Part shown: positions 16,604-25,364 of the stretch, one piece after another
Layout: every line of letters begins with the position of its first letter
How positions within the stretch are numbered: the stretch's first letter is position 1
Assembly: GCA_943787985.1 (NCBI GenBank)
Contig: CALSOO010000004.1
Coordinates: forward strand, 186,001-250,000
Direction of reading: 5' to 3'
Origin: an uncultured Paracoccaceae bacterium
GTDB lineage: Bacteria; Pseudomonadota; Alphaproteobacteria; Rhodobacterales; Rhodobacteraceae
Length of the DNA stretch: 64,000 nucleotides
The notes under the pieces: model-generated
The model's database searches: none
Seen by the model: only the letters and a program-made list of their open reading frames with translations
Told to the model about the DNA's origin: nothing
Made by a program: the position numbers and the translations under genes

Positions 16604-18571
16604 TTATTCGGCGGCGACTGATTTCGGGTCGGCGAGGGTGACAATATCCATCATGATTGTATTCAATTCGAAATCTTTTGGCGTATAGACGCGTGCTACG
16701 CCCATTGCGGTTAGGCGTTTTGCATCATCCTTGGGAATAATGCCGCCAACAATGACAGGTATATTCCCCATGCCCGCATCTTGCATTTTTTGAACCAAAT
16801 CCTCAACCAAAGGAATATGACTGCCCGACAGAATAGAAAGGCCAACAACATGCGCGTTGTCCTTTTTCGCGGCCGCGACAATTTCGTCGGGGGTCAGGCG
16901 AATACCCTCGTATGTAATATCCATACCGCAGTCGCGGGCGCGCACGGCGATTTGCTCGGCCCCGTTTGAATGCCCGTCGAGGCCCGGTTTGCCGACAAGG
17001 AACTTCAAGCGGCGTCCAAGTTTATCGCTCACAGCGTCGACGGCATCGCGCAGATGGTCAAGACCCTCGGTCATGTTGGATTGACCCGCGGCGACACCTG
17101 TGGGTCCGCGATATTCTCCATGCACACTGCGCATTTGAGCTGCCCATTCGCCGGTTGTGACCCCTGCTTTTGCCGCAGCAATAGAGGGCTCCATCACATT
17201 TCGGCCCTCGGCAGCTGCGGAGCGCAGCTCGGTCAGTGCTTTTTCAACTGCTTTTGGATCGCGATCAGCGCGCCATGCGTTCAACCGGTCTATTTGTTCC
17301 TGCTCGACTGCGGGATCGACAACCATGATGCCGCCGTCTTCGCTCATCAAAGGTGACGGTTCGCCGCTGGTGTATTTGTTGACCCCGACGACAATCGTTT
17401 CGCCCGCTTCAATTCGGTTCAGGCGAGCTGCGTTCGAGCCGACCAATTGGGCTTTCATGTAATCGATTGCGTCAATTGCACCGCCCATCGAATCCAGATT
17501 TGCCAGTTCAGCACGTGCACCGTTTTTGAGTTCTTCGACTTTGGCGTCAACCGTTGGATTCCCATCGAAAAGATCGTCAAATTCCAGAAGATCTGTTTCG
17601 AACGCCATGATTTGTTGCATCCGCATGGACCACTGCTGATCCCATGGACGGGGCAGGCCAAGGGCTTCATTCCATGCAGGCAATTGAACTGCGCGCGCGC
17701 GGGCTTTTTTGGAAAGCGTGACGGCCAACATTTCGATCAGAATGCGATACACGTTATTCTCGGGTTGTTGTTCGGTCAGGCCCAGCGAATTGACCTGTAC
17801 GCCATAGCGAAAACGGCGGTATTTCGCGTCTTCAACGCCGTAGCGCGTTTCGCAAATTTCGTCCCACAAATCGACAAACGCGCGCATTTTGCACATTTCA
17901 GTCACAAACCGAATGCCTGCATTTACGAAAAAGGAAATGCGACCGACGAGTGTTGGAAAGTCTTCTTCCGGAACGCGAGGGCGCAATTCATCGAGAACGG
18001 CTGTGGCGGTTGCCAGTGCAAAAGCCAATTCTTGTTCTGGCGTCGCGCCTGCCTCTTGCAAGTGGTAGGAACACACATTCATCGGGTTCCATTTTGGCAC
18101 ATTCGTGTAGCAGTACTCGGCCACGTCCGCGATCATTTTCAAAGAGGGTTTAGGGGGGCAAATATATGTTCCGCGGCTCAGGTATTCTTTGATCAGATCG
18201 TTCTGCACAGTGCCTTGAAGTCCGGCCACGTCTGCGCCTTGCTCTTCCGCAGTCGCAATATACAGGGCGAGCAACCAAGGCGCTGTGGCATTGATTGTCA
18301 TTGAGGTGTTCATTTGTTCAAGCGGGATGTCCTGAAACAAGCTTCGCATGTCCCCGAGGTGGGCAACGGGCACGCCGACCTTTCCGACTTCACCTCGGGC
18401 AAGAACGTGATCACTATCGTATCCTGTTTGGGTCGGTAAATCGAATGCCACTGACAGACCTGTCTGCCCTTTGGCCAGATTGGAACGATATAATAGGTTG
18501 GAGGCTTTGGCCGTGGAATGCCCAGCATAGGTGCGGATCAACCAAGGGCGGTCTTTTTTCGGTTCGGTCAT
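16604..18571 (-). CDS. ecm: Ethylmalonyl-CoA mutase
   Basis: B12-dependent mutase of the EMC pathway, turning (2R)-ethylmalonyl-CoA into methylsuccinyl-CoA. It has 655 residues. The N-terminal barrel begins RPWLIRTYAGHSTAKASN and contains FDLPTQTGYDSD. The C-terminal cobalamin domain has GLDGHSNG (DxHxxG, the lower-ligand His), SILSGSH and VGGIIP. The absence of the longer N-terminus and the NLLYRSNLAKGQTGLSVAFDLPTQ motif favour Ecm (MeaA-type) over methylmalonyl-CoA mutase. The start at 18571 has AGAGG upstream, and 16 further codons upstream lack support. Ccr lies 2 kb away. Confidence 0.93.
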   Translation of the reverse strand: MTEPKKDRPWLIRTYAGHSTAKASNLLYRSNLAKGQTGLSVAFDLPTQTGYDSDHVLARGEVGKVGVPVAHLGDMRSLFQDIPLEQMNTSMTINATAPWLLALYIATAEEQGADVAGLQGTVQNDLIKEYLSRGTYICPPKPSLKMIADVAEYCYTNVPKWNPMNVCSYHLQEAGATPEQELAFALATATAVLDELRPRVPEEDFPTLVGRISFFVNAGIRFVTEMCKMRAFVDLWDEICETRYGVEDAKYRRFRYGVQVNSLGLTEQQPENNVYRILIEMLAVTLSKKARARAVQLPAWNEALGLPRPWDQQWSMRMQQIMAFETDLLEFDDLFDGNPTVDAKVEELKNGARAELANLDSMGGAIDAIDYMKAQLVGSNAARLNRIEAGETIVVGVNKYTSGEPSPLMSEDGGIMVVDPAVEQEQIDRLNAWRADRDPKAVEKALTELRSAAAEGRNVMEPSIAAAKAGVTTGEWAAQMRSVHGEYRGPTGVAAGQSNMTEGLDHLRDAVDAVSDKLGRRLKFLVGKPGLDGHSNGAEQIAVRARDCGMDITYEGIRLTPDEIVAAAKKDNAHVVGLSILSGSHIPLVEDLVQKMQDAGMGNIPVIVGGIIPKDDAKRLTAMGVARVYTPKDFELNTIMMDIVTLADPKSVAAE

Positions 18572-18642
18572 AGGAGCCTCTTGAATCAGTGTGAGCAATA
18601 ATCTTGCGTTAGGTGACAAATACTTGAAATATTAGGCAAGTG

Positions 18643-19026
18643 TCAATTCGCTGCATCGCGGCGTAACCGTTTTATTACCGGCGCCAACAACAAGCACCAC
18701 CCCAATGCACCTTGTGAATGGGTTGATAGGTTTGCAGTGCCTCCAAAAGTATACAGTCCCAGAATATCGAGGTGTGTAGGGGGAACCCTGATCACGAGCT
18801 GCAAAGGCAGCCCTTCGATAAGCAGTAGGTAATAAGAATAGTAGATTTGTGGAGAGACCCAGACAAAGGTCCAAAGAACCAAAACACTGACGCTCATATG
18901 GATCAAAACAGGCAAGCGCACTTTGTAAAATCCCCAGAGAAGTGTTGCGCACAGGAATCCCGAAAGGATGAGCAGCCCAAGTTGCCCCCACTGCGATAGT
19001 GTGAAAAACGAATCCTCAGAATACAC
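18643..19026 (-). CDS. Small membrane protein of unknown function
   Basis: A 127-residue protein with four hydrophobic segments (roughly 13-33, 39-58, 60-80 and 103-119) and a short basic C-terminus (KRLRRDAAN). I do not recognise the family. It lies just upstream of ecm on the same strand, 71 bp from its ATG, and could be cotranscribed with it. The competing frame on the same strand is less hydrophobic and less likely. Confidence 0.55.
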   Translation of the reverse strand: MYSEDSFFTLSQWGQLGLLILSGFLCATLLWGFYKVRLPVLIHMSVSVLVLWTFVWVSPQIYYSYYLLLIEGLPLQLVIRVPPTHLDILGLYTFGGTANLSTHSQGALGWCLLLAPVIKRLRRDAAN

Positions 19027-19115
19027 TGGCTCTTTTGCCTCCGATCAGGCCCAAACCAAACCACAGTATGGATTTGGGTTTACCCTTTCGCTCATGCCTG
19101 TAAGGGTATTTCCTA

Positions 19116-20486
19116 ATGTTACAAACCATTGAAATACCGATTTGGCTTTTTGCGCTGATCCTGTTGTTTGCAGCAGTGACCTTTGCATCTCATTTTCTGT
19201 TCCCTTCCGTACGATGGTATTTCCGGCGTCGACTTGAACGTGCGGTCAAGAAATTGAATGAGCGTTTAACGCGTCCGATCGAGCCGTTCAAACTGGCACG
19301 GCGCTACGACATGATCCAGCGGATCATTTATGACCCGGAAGTGACCAAAGCAATTGTGGATTACGCTGCAGAGCACAACGTGCCCGAGAACGTCGGTTTT
19401 GAGAAAGCCCGCAGCTATGCGCGCGAAATCGTTCCGAGCTTCAGCGCATTCACTTATTTTGGCTTCGGGATACGCATAGCGCGCTGGTTGACCAACGCGC
19501 TTTATGATGTGCGGACGGGGCGCGATCACGACGAGCGGTTGGGAAGCCTTCCAAAAGATGCCACGGTTATTTTCATAATGAACCATCGCAGCAATATGGA
19601 CTATTTATTGGTGACCTATCTGGCCGCACAAGCTTCGGCGTTGTCTTATGCGGTAGGAGAATGGGCACGGGTCTGGCCGTTGACACGATTGATCAAGTCC
19701 TTGGGGGCATATTTCATACGGCGCAAATCCCGCGGGGCGCTCTACCGCAAAGTATTGGCCCGCTACGTGCAAATGGCGACGGATGGTGGTGTGACCCAGG
19801 CTGTGTTTCCCGAAGGGGGGCTGACGTTGGACGGGAAATTGCGCCCACCCAAGATGGGATTGCTTACCTATGTTCTGGACGCCTACGAGCCCGAGGGGCG
19901 GGACATTCTGTTTGTGCCTGTCGCGATAAACTATGACCGTGTGCTGGAAGATCGTGTGCTGATTGCAGCCGATCAACGTGGTGATCGCCGCTTTGGCGGT
20001 AAGGTAACTGTGGTATTCAAGTTTGTGATCCGAAAACTCTGGCAGCGTCTGACAGGGCGCTTTTTACGGTTTGGCAAAGCAGCAGTTGTGTTCGGCGAAC
20101 CGATTTCCATCAATAGCTATGGCGCAAAGCCTGACCCTGAGCGGCTGGCAACCGATTTGATGCACGAGATATCATCTATCATGCCGGTTCTGGAGGTACC
20201 TTTGATGTGCCGCGTTGTTTTGGAGGCCGACAAACCGATGAGTGCGGATGCGATGCTATCCGAGATCCGCTCCATGGCCATTCAATGTACTGGAAAGGTG
20301 CCGCAGGCTGACAGTGACGGGTTTGGTGCAATGGTTGAGCAAGCAAGGCTGCACTTGGAGCATCGCAAAATTATTCAATCGGGTGCGCAGGGTTGGACGC
20401 TAAATGAAGACGAACGTCATGTTGCGCGTTTCTATGCAAATTCGATTTCACATTTCTTTCCGGAAAATGCTGCGAGTGCAAAGTAA
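19116..20486 (+). CDS. PlsB/PlsC-like acyltransferase (glycerol-3-phosphate type)
   Basis: A 456-residue phospholipid acyltransferase. One N-terminal transmembrane helix (residues 7-30) anchors it. IMNHRSNMDYLL contains the HxxxxD catalytic block. GAYFIRRKSRGALYRKVL matches the glycerol-phosphate-binding FxR block, and VFPEGGLTLDGKLRPPKMGLL the third block. The C-terminal 150 residues are the helical tail of PlsB-like enzymes. Length and blocks fit a glycerol-3-phosphate acyltransferase better than the 250-residue PlsC. It stands alone between a divergent membrane gene and ccr. Confidence 0.82.
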   Translation: MLQTIEIPIWLFALILLFAAVTFASHFLFPSVRWYFRRRLERAVKKLNERLTRPIEPFKLARRYDMIQRIIYDPEVTKAIVDYAAEHNVPENVGFEKARSYAREIVPSFSAFTYFGFGIRIARWLTNALYDVRTGRDHDERLGSLPKDATVIFIMNHRSNMDYLLVTYLAAQASALSYAVGEWARVWPLTRLIKSLGAYFIRRKSRGALYRKVLARYVQMATDGGVTQAVFPEGGLTLDGKLRPPKMGLLTYVLDAYEPEGRDILFVPVAINYDRVLEDRVLIAADQRGDRRFGGKVTVVFKFVIRKLWQRLTGRFLRFGKAAVVFGEPISINSYGAKPDPERLATDLMHEISSIMPVLEVPLMCRVVLEADKPMSADAMLSEIRSMAIQCTGKVPQADSDGFGAMVEQARLHLEHRKIIQSGAQGWTLNEDERHVARFYANSISHFFPENAASAK

Positions 20487-20510
20487 TTTCTGCAACCGCT
20501 GGGTTATAAA

Positions 20511-20565
20511 GTTGCGAAATGGAACCAAAATAGGTTGCAATATTACCCATCCCTCCATATTGCAC
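20511..20565 (+). promoter_or_regulatory. Repeated TTGC elements in the ccr promoter region
   Basis: GTTGCGAAAT (20511-20520) and GTTGCAATAT (20534-20543) are direct repeats, 23 bp apart. ATATTGCAC (20557-20565) is an inverted copy of the second. All sit 55-110 bp before the ccr ATG. RamB or CcrR-type regulators control ccr in relatives; which one would bind here is not known. Confidence 0.4.
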
Positions 20566-20619
20566 TAAGGGAAGCTGCGCGATTCTGCGTCGCGGCAATT
20601 AGGTAAAATGGAGGTTCCC

Positions 20620-21900
20620 ATGGCGTTAGATACTGGCATTGCACAATACGAAGCACCGGAAAAAGACTTGTATGAGATGGGTGAAATGCCCCCCATGGGT
20701 TTCGTTCCCAAGCAAATGTATGCGTGGACTATTCGACGTGAACGTCATGGTGAGCCAGACACCGCTATGATGGAAGAAGTCGTGGATGTTCCCACGCTGG
20801 ATAGCCACGAAGTGCTCGTGCTCGTTATGGCTGCAGGTGTGAATTACAACGGTGTTTGGGCCGCATTGGGGCAACCGATCAGCCCGTTTGATGGCCACAA
20901 GCAGCCCTACCATATTGCTGGATCAGACGCTGCGGGGATAGTTTGGGCTGTCGGAGACAAAGTAAAGCGTTGGAAAATTGGCGACGAAGTCGTGATTCAT
21001 TGTAACCAAGATGATGGGGACGATGAGGAATGCAATGGTGGTGACCCAATGTATTCCCCAACGCAGCGTATCTGGGGTTACGAGACACCAGATGGCTCGT
21101 TCAGCCAATTCACGCGCGTCCAAAGCCAGCAGTTGATGCCGCGCCCCAAGCACCTGACATGGGAAGAGGCGGCCTGCTACACGCTTACATTGGCAACGGC
21201 ATATCGCATGTTGTTTGGCCACGAACCCCACGATTTGAAGCCAGGCCAGAACGTTCTGGTTTGGGGCGCTTCTGGTGGTCTGGGGTCCTATGCGATCCAG
21301 TTGATCAACACTGCAGGGGCCAATGCCATTGGCGTGATTTCTGATGAGAGCAAGCGTGATTTCGTAATGGGACTGGGCGCAAAAGGCGTTCTGAACCGCA
21401 AAGACTTCGATTGCTGGGGCCAGATGCCAACAGTAAACACGCCTGAATATGCGACGTGGTTCAAGGAGGCCCGCAAGTTTGGCGCGGCAATCTGGGAGAT
21501 CACCGGCAAAGGCAACAATGTTGATATGGTGTTCGAGCACCCGGGTGAGAGCACATTCCCTGTGTCGACCTTTGTTTGTAAAAAGGGCGGTATGGTTGTG
21601 ATCTGCGCCGGGACCACCGGGTTCAATCTGACGTTCGATGTGCGCTATATGTGGATGCACCAGAAGCGTTTGCAGGGATCACACTTCGCGCACTTGAAAC
21701 AGGCTGCTGCTGCGAACAACCTTATGGTTGAGCGCCGCCTGGACCCTTGCATGTCCGAAGTTTTTGCATGGGACGATTTACCCGAAGCGCACATGAAGAT
21801 GCTGCGCAACGAGCATAAACCCGGCAATATGTCTGTTTTGGTGCAAGCGCCCAAAACGGGACTGCGCACACTTGAAGACGTTCTGGAAGCTGGAAAGTAG
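20620..21900 (+). CDS. ccr: Crotonyl-CoA carboxylase/reductase
   Basis: NADPH-dependent reductive carboxylation of crotonyl-CoA to (2S)-ethylmalonyl-CoA, the committed step of the EMC pathway. It has 426 residues of the medium-chain reductase type. GVNYNGVWAALGQP, YHIAGSDAAGIVWAVGDKVKRWKIGDEVVIHCNQDDGDDEECNGGDPM, VWGASGGLGSYAIQL (NADPH loop) and FVCKKGGMVVICAGTTGFN are typical Ccr signatures. The ATG at 20620 is chosen because TGGAGG lies 6 bases before it; an in-frame ATG 12 bases upstream is inside that Shine-Dalgarno. A strong hairpin follows the stop. Confidence 0.96.
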   Translation: MALDTGIAQYEAPEKDLYEMGEMPPMGFVPKQMYAWTIRRERHGEPDTAMMEEVVDVPTLDSHEVLVLVMAAGVNYNGVWAALGQPISPFDGHKQPYHIAGSDAAGIVWAVGDKVKRWKIGDEVVIHCNQDDGDDEECNGGDPMYSPTQRIWGYETPDGSFSQFTRVQSQQLMPRPKHLTWEEAACYTLTLATAYRMLFGHEPHDLKPGQNVLVWGASGGLGSYAIQLINTAGANAIGVISDESKRDFVMGLGAKGVLNRKDFDCWGQMPTVNTPEYATWFKEARKFGAAIWEITGKGNNVDMVFEHPGESTFPVSTFVCKKGGMVVICAGTTGFNLTFDVRYMWMHQKRLQGSHFAHLKQAAAANNLMVERRLDPCMSEVFAWDDLPEAHMKMLRNEHKPGNMSVLVQAPKTGLRTLEDVLEAGK

Positions 21901-21930
21901 CTTATCATCAGCAAATGTTAAGTCGATCGA

Positions 21931-21963
21931 GCGCCCGCGAATCAGAGTATCTGACGCGGGCGT
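21931..21963 (+). terminator. Strong hairpin after ccr, probable terminator
   Basis: Outer arms GCGCCCGCG/CGCGGGCGT (9 bp, one G-U) enclose an inner stem TCAGA/TCTGA with a 3-base loop, giving about 14 bp in total. No tight T-run follows, so termination may be partial. Confidence 0.6.
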
Positions 21964-22117
21964 TCCGCATTTGAAGGGGCATTTGTTTGCGAACAAACAC
22001 TTGCAGATTTCCCCCCTCCCTATTTCTGGGGAGTGGAAATAAGTGAATTTCGCAATGGTTTTAACGCATGTTATGGTTGTGTTAATCAATCGTTAACCAA
22101 CTAAAGGTGTAGCTGTT

Positions 22118-22324
22118 ATGAGAAGTGACTGGATTTTAGACGTTCTGACGGACTTGAAGACTTTCGCGCGTGCAAACGAATTGTTGGCTCTGGCCGAGCA
22201 ACTCGATGATACCGCAATCGTTGCCATGGCTGAAATCGCGTCGCTCAAGGAAAGGCAACACGGTCCGCGCCATGACAACGAATACGCAGTTGGAAACCAT
22301 ATTGGAGGCTTTGGAGCAAGCTGA
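22118..22324 (+). CDS. Small conserved ORF overlapping the luxR start
   Basis: A 68-residue helical acidic protein that begins MRSDWILDVLTDLKTFA and continues ALAEQLDDTAIVAMAEIASL. I recall very similar short proteins in other Rhodobacteraceae, so I believe it is real. A GGTG-containing leader precedes the ATG. Its last 53 bases overlap luxR in another frame, which would couple their translation or make this ORF a leader peptide. Residues after about 46 are probably the less constrained part. Function unknown. Confidence 0.6.
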   Translation: MRSDWILDVLTDLKTFARANELLALAEQLDDTAIVAMAEIASLKERQHGPRHDNEYAVGNHIGGFGAS

Positions 22325-22994
22325 AGGGCTGCCAGCCATGCAGGCATCTATCGAGCAACTGCGGGACCTGATGGATGTTGATCATATGGTGTATCATTGG
22401 GTTGATAGCGCTGGTGACCACTACGGATGCGGAACCTATTCGGATGCATGGCGCGAGCAATATCTCAAGATGAACTACATCCGGATTGATCCGGTCATCA
22501 CGGGGTGCTTTCGCATTTTTAATGCGGTCGATTGGAAAGATCTGGATTGGTCAAGCAAAGCGTCCCGGAACTTTAGGGCAGATTCAATTGAGTTCGGCAT
22601 CGGAAACCAAGGATTTTCGGTGCCTATCCGCGGCCCTAAAGGGCAGTTTGCCTTGTTTACGGTCAGTCACAACTGCGACGATGCGGCTTGGGAGGCCTTC
22701 ACAGAAACCAAGCGTCGCGATCTTATTTTAATTGCGCATCTTTTTAACAAGCAAGCTCTGGAGCTTGAAAAAGAGCGGAAAACCGAAGCTCAGGTTGCAT
22801 CATTGTCACCCAGGGAGGTCGATGCGATCACACTGTTGGCTATGGGGTATAGTCGGGCGCAGGTCGCCGAGAACCTATCCATATCAGAGCACACAGTGCG
22901 CGTTTATATCGAAAGCGCCAGATTTAAACTGGGTGCAATGAACACAACCCACGCAGTTGCGCGCGCTCTTAGCCGGGGTCTTATTGTCGTCTGA
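22272..22994 (+). CDS. luxR: LuxR-family quorum-sensing transcription regulator
   Basis: A 240-residue acyl-homoserine-lactone receptor. The N-terminal autoinducer-binding domain has Trp and Tyr in YHWVDSAGDHYGCGTYSDAW, and NYIRIDPVI contains the Asp that contacts the lactone amide. The C-terminal LuxR HTH runs LSPREVDAITLLAMGYSRAQVAENLSISEHTVRVYIESARFKLG. The ATG at 22272 is used because it lies at the domain boundary; earlier codons in the frame are inside the small ORF. luxI follows 151 bp downstream, the usual cognate pair. Confidence 0.92.
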   Translation: MTTNTQLETILEALEQAEGLPAMQASIEQLRDLMDVDHMVYHWVDSAGDHYGCGTYSDAWREQYLKMNYIRIDPVITGCFRIFNAVDWKDLDWSSKASRNFRADSIEFGIGNQGFSVPIRGPKGQFALFTVSHNCDDAAWEAFTETKRRDLILIAHLFNKQALELEKERKTEAQVASLSPREVDAITLLAMGYSRAQVAENLSISEHTVRVYIESARFKLGAMNTTHAVARALSRGLIVV

Positions 22995-23111
22995 GGGGCG
23001 GGTGATTGGTACACCCCGCGAATCGACTCAACCCCCCGTTGCGTACAGCACGCTGAGGACGGGCGCATAGATTACGCAGGATTAACGCTCCAAGCGGTAG
23101 CACTTGGTTCA

Positions 23112-23126
23112 GGTCAGTTAACGACC
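23112..23126 (+). promoter_or_regulatory. Inverted repeat in the luxI upstream region
   Basis: GGTC-AGTTAAC-GACC, with palindromic 4-bp ends and GTTAAC in the centre, lies 20 bp before the luxI ATG. A GTTAAC also occurs in the luxR upstream region. It is close to the ribosome site, so repression or a transcript hairpin is more plausible than a classical lux box. Confidence 0.35.
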
Positions 23127-23145
23127 AGGACAAGGAGAACCCACT

Positions 23146-23784
23146 ATGCTGCGTTATGTTTACGGCGATCAATTGCAGAATTTCCCCCGCCTTGCGGCGT
23201 CCATGTTCCGCGATCGTGCGGATCAATTCAAAACGCGATTGGGTTGGGATGTGAGCGTCGATGCTGACGGATTTGAAAAAGATGAATATGACACGTTGAA
23301 CCCGCTATATGTGATTTGGGAAAATGCTGATGGCACCCACGGTGGGTCCATGCGGTTTCTTCCGACAACAGGGCGCACAATGATAAACGATCACTTTGCG
23401 CATGTAATCGGTGGTGGCGAAATTCGCAGCCCCTTCATTTGGGAATGCACCCGCTTTTGTTTGTCGCGCGACGCAGACAGCCGTATGGCTGCCTTGTTGG
23501 TTGTCGCTTGCGGCGAAATTATGCAGCATTTCAATGTCGAACACTTTGCAGGTGTTTTTGACGCACGTATGGTGCGCATCTATCGCTTGCTGGGGGCATC
23601 TCCGGACGTTTTGGGGAGCGTTGGTGAAGGGCGCGAGCAGATCAGCGTAGGGTTGTGGCACTATGCGGCTGCGGACAGCAAAAAGATATTGCATCGCGCT
23701 GGCGTGTCGATGGCTTTGTCCCAGTTGTGGTTCGATCGCTCGTTTGGCACTCAGAAAACCGCGCAGCTTGCGCAAGTGGGCTAG
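23146..23784 (+). CDS. luxI: Acyl-homoserine-lactone synthase
   Basis: A 212-residue LuxI-family enzyme making AHL from SAM and acyl-ACP. The conserved Arg occurs in MFRDRADQFKTRLGWDV (about 21-37), acidic residues in FEKDEYDTLNPLYVIW, and the Arg of GGSMRFLPTTGRTM plus the Glu of WECTRFCLS complete the catalytic set. A CAAGGAG Shine-Dalgarno precedes the ATG. It follows luxR with a 151-bp gap, so it may have its own AHL-dependent promoter. Acyl-chain specificity cannot be read from the sequence. Confidence 0.95.
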   Translation: MLRYVYGDQLQNFPRLAASMFRDRADQFKTRLGWDVSVDADGFEKDEYDTLNPLYVIWENADGTHGGSMRFLPTTGRTMINDHFAHVIGGGEIRSPFIWECTRFCLSRDADSRMAALLVVACGEIMQHFNVEHFAGVFDARMVRIYRLLGASPDVLGSVGEGREQISVGLWHYAAADSKKILHRAGVSMALSQLWFDRSFGTQKTAQLAQVG

Positions 23785-23816
23785 CAGCTTCACGGCGCGG
23801 GCTATAGGGTCGCGCC

Positions 23817-25364
23817 ATGACCCAAACTGCCGTAACTTTTTCCGACGATCAGGCCAGCGCTTATGACAACGTGGCCGAGATGCTGCGCATTGCGGGCGTC
23901 GATCTGGACGACTCCATATTGTTACCACCCAAAGGGGCTGCTAATTCTGTGATGGCTGTTACGGGCAAGGCAGGATCTGGCAAAACTCTGTTGCTTGCAG
24001 AGCTTTACAAAGCGCTTGAGGGGGCAGGGGTCGACGTTATTTCTGGCGACTACGAGAGCAAGAAGCGCAAAGACAAACGGACGCTGGCCATTCTTGCTCC
24101 GACGAACAAAGCCGCGTCGGTGTTGCGGCTGCGCGGTGTACCAGCCACCACGATCCACCGGATTTTATATACGCCGGTCTATGACCCCGAATACGAACGC
24201 ATCGCTGAATGGCTGGCGGGAAACGGGGAGCGGCCCGACGTCGAAGGGCTTACGGATGTGTCTTTGGACCGTGCGGCTGCATTTTATGCCTCTAACAAAT
24301 CGATACCGGGGGCGTTGGCTGCAGCTGGATTGCGGGGTTCCGATTTCATCACCGGTTGGAAGCGACGCGAAGAGCCGTTGGACATCGGGTTCATCGATGA
24401 AAGTTCGATGTTGGATGACCGCCAGTTCGAGGATCTCAAAGAGATTTTTCCAACTCTTTTGTTGTTTGGCGATCCAGCCCAGCTTGCGCCGGTCGGTCAA
24501 TCGGGCACTATGGTGTTCGAAAAACTACCTGCCCCGCGTGTTTTGAACCTGAGCCGTGTTCACAGGCAGGACGCTGGCAACCCGATCCTTGATCTGGCGC
24601 ACGCTTTGGCGGATCCTGCGCTTGAATTTCATCATTTTGAAAAGATGATCGAAGACGCCTCTAGAGTCGATGACCGTGTTGTTTGGGGGCAGCGGGTCGA
24701 GGTCGATTTGATGGCCCGTTCCCCTGTTTTGGTCTGGCGCAACGCGACCCGCATCCGTCTTATCAATGCGTTTCGCAATGTCTATGACGCGCCAGAAGAT
24801 GCGTTGGCCGAAGGAGAACCACTGATTTGCGATGGTATCGAGCTGCCGTTGAAGCATCGCAAAAAACGCCTGGATCTGGAGGCACGCGGTTTGATCAAGG
24901 GCGCTCAAGTGATCTATTTGGGTGAAGGGCGCAAGCCCGGCTTTTCGCGGCTGCATGTCATGGGGGCCGAAGATCCGCAGGTCAGTGCCGCGTCGATCGT
25001 CAAAATCGAAAAACCCGACGAGGAAGAGCCCTTTATTCCGTTCGCGGCACGCATGGGTGCAACGTTTCTTCACGGTGCGGCTGTGACCATCCATAAGGCG
25101 CAAGGCAGCCAGTGGGACACTGTGCAGGTGTTCGCCCCGGATTTGTACGTAGCGGCCCGTATGGGGCGGGTAGAAGCCGGCCAGCCGCTTTGGAAGCGCT
25201 TGGCCTATGTGGCCATTACGCGCGCACAGAACCGTCTGATTTGGGTGGTGCGCAATCGCTTGTCCAAACCAACAGAACCGTTGCGCGTGGATGACTTGCG
25301 CAGTGTGGCACCCGCACCCCTGACCCTTTCAGAACCTGAACCCGATCCGGAGGCATTCCTATGA
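23817..25364 (+). CDS. RecD-like superfamily 1 DNA helicase (AAA/UvrD-C domain)
   Basis: A 515-residue SF1 helicase. VTGKAGSGKT (48-57) is the Walker A, and IGFIDESSMLDDRQF the Walker B. FGDPAQLAPVGQSG is motif III. VTIHKAQGSQWDTV and VAITRAQNRLIWVV are motifs V and VI of the UvrD_C_2 RecD type. It lacks the N-terminal RecD2 OB/HhH domains, so it resembles a stand-alone RecD-like ATPase. The next gene starts within its stop (ATGA), although there is no obvious functional link. Confidence 0.88.
   Translation: MTQTAVTFSDDQASAYDNVAEMLRIAGVDLDDSILLPPKGAANSVMAVTGKAGSGKTLLLAELYKALEGAGVDVISGDYESKKRKDKRTLAILAPTNKAASVLRLRGVPATTIHRILYTPVYDPEYERIAEWLAGNGERPDVEGLTDVSLDRAAAFYASNKSIPGALAAAGLRGSDFITGWKRREEPLDIGFIDESSMLDDRQFEDLKEIFPTLLLFGDPAQLAPVGQSGTMVFEKLPAPRVLNLSRVHRQDAGNPILDLAHALADPALEFHHFEKMIEDASRVDDRVVWGQRVEVDLMARSPVLVWRNATRIRLINAFRNVYDAPEDALAEGEPLICDGIELPLKHRKKRLDLEARGLIKGAQVIYLGEGRKPGFSRLHVMGAEDPQVSAASIVKIEKPDEEEPFIPFAARMGATFLHGAAVTIHKAQGSQWDTVQVFAPDLYVAARMGRVEAGQPLWKRLAYVAITRAQNRLIWVVRNRLSKPTEPLRVDDLRSVAPAPLTLSEPEPDPEAFL

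Noticed and set aside
17447..18304. A 285-codon open frame on the plus strand
   Set aside because: Antisense to ecm, with no domain-like features.
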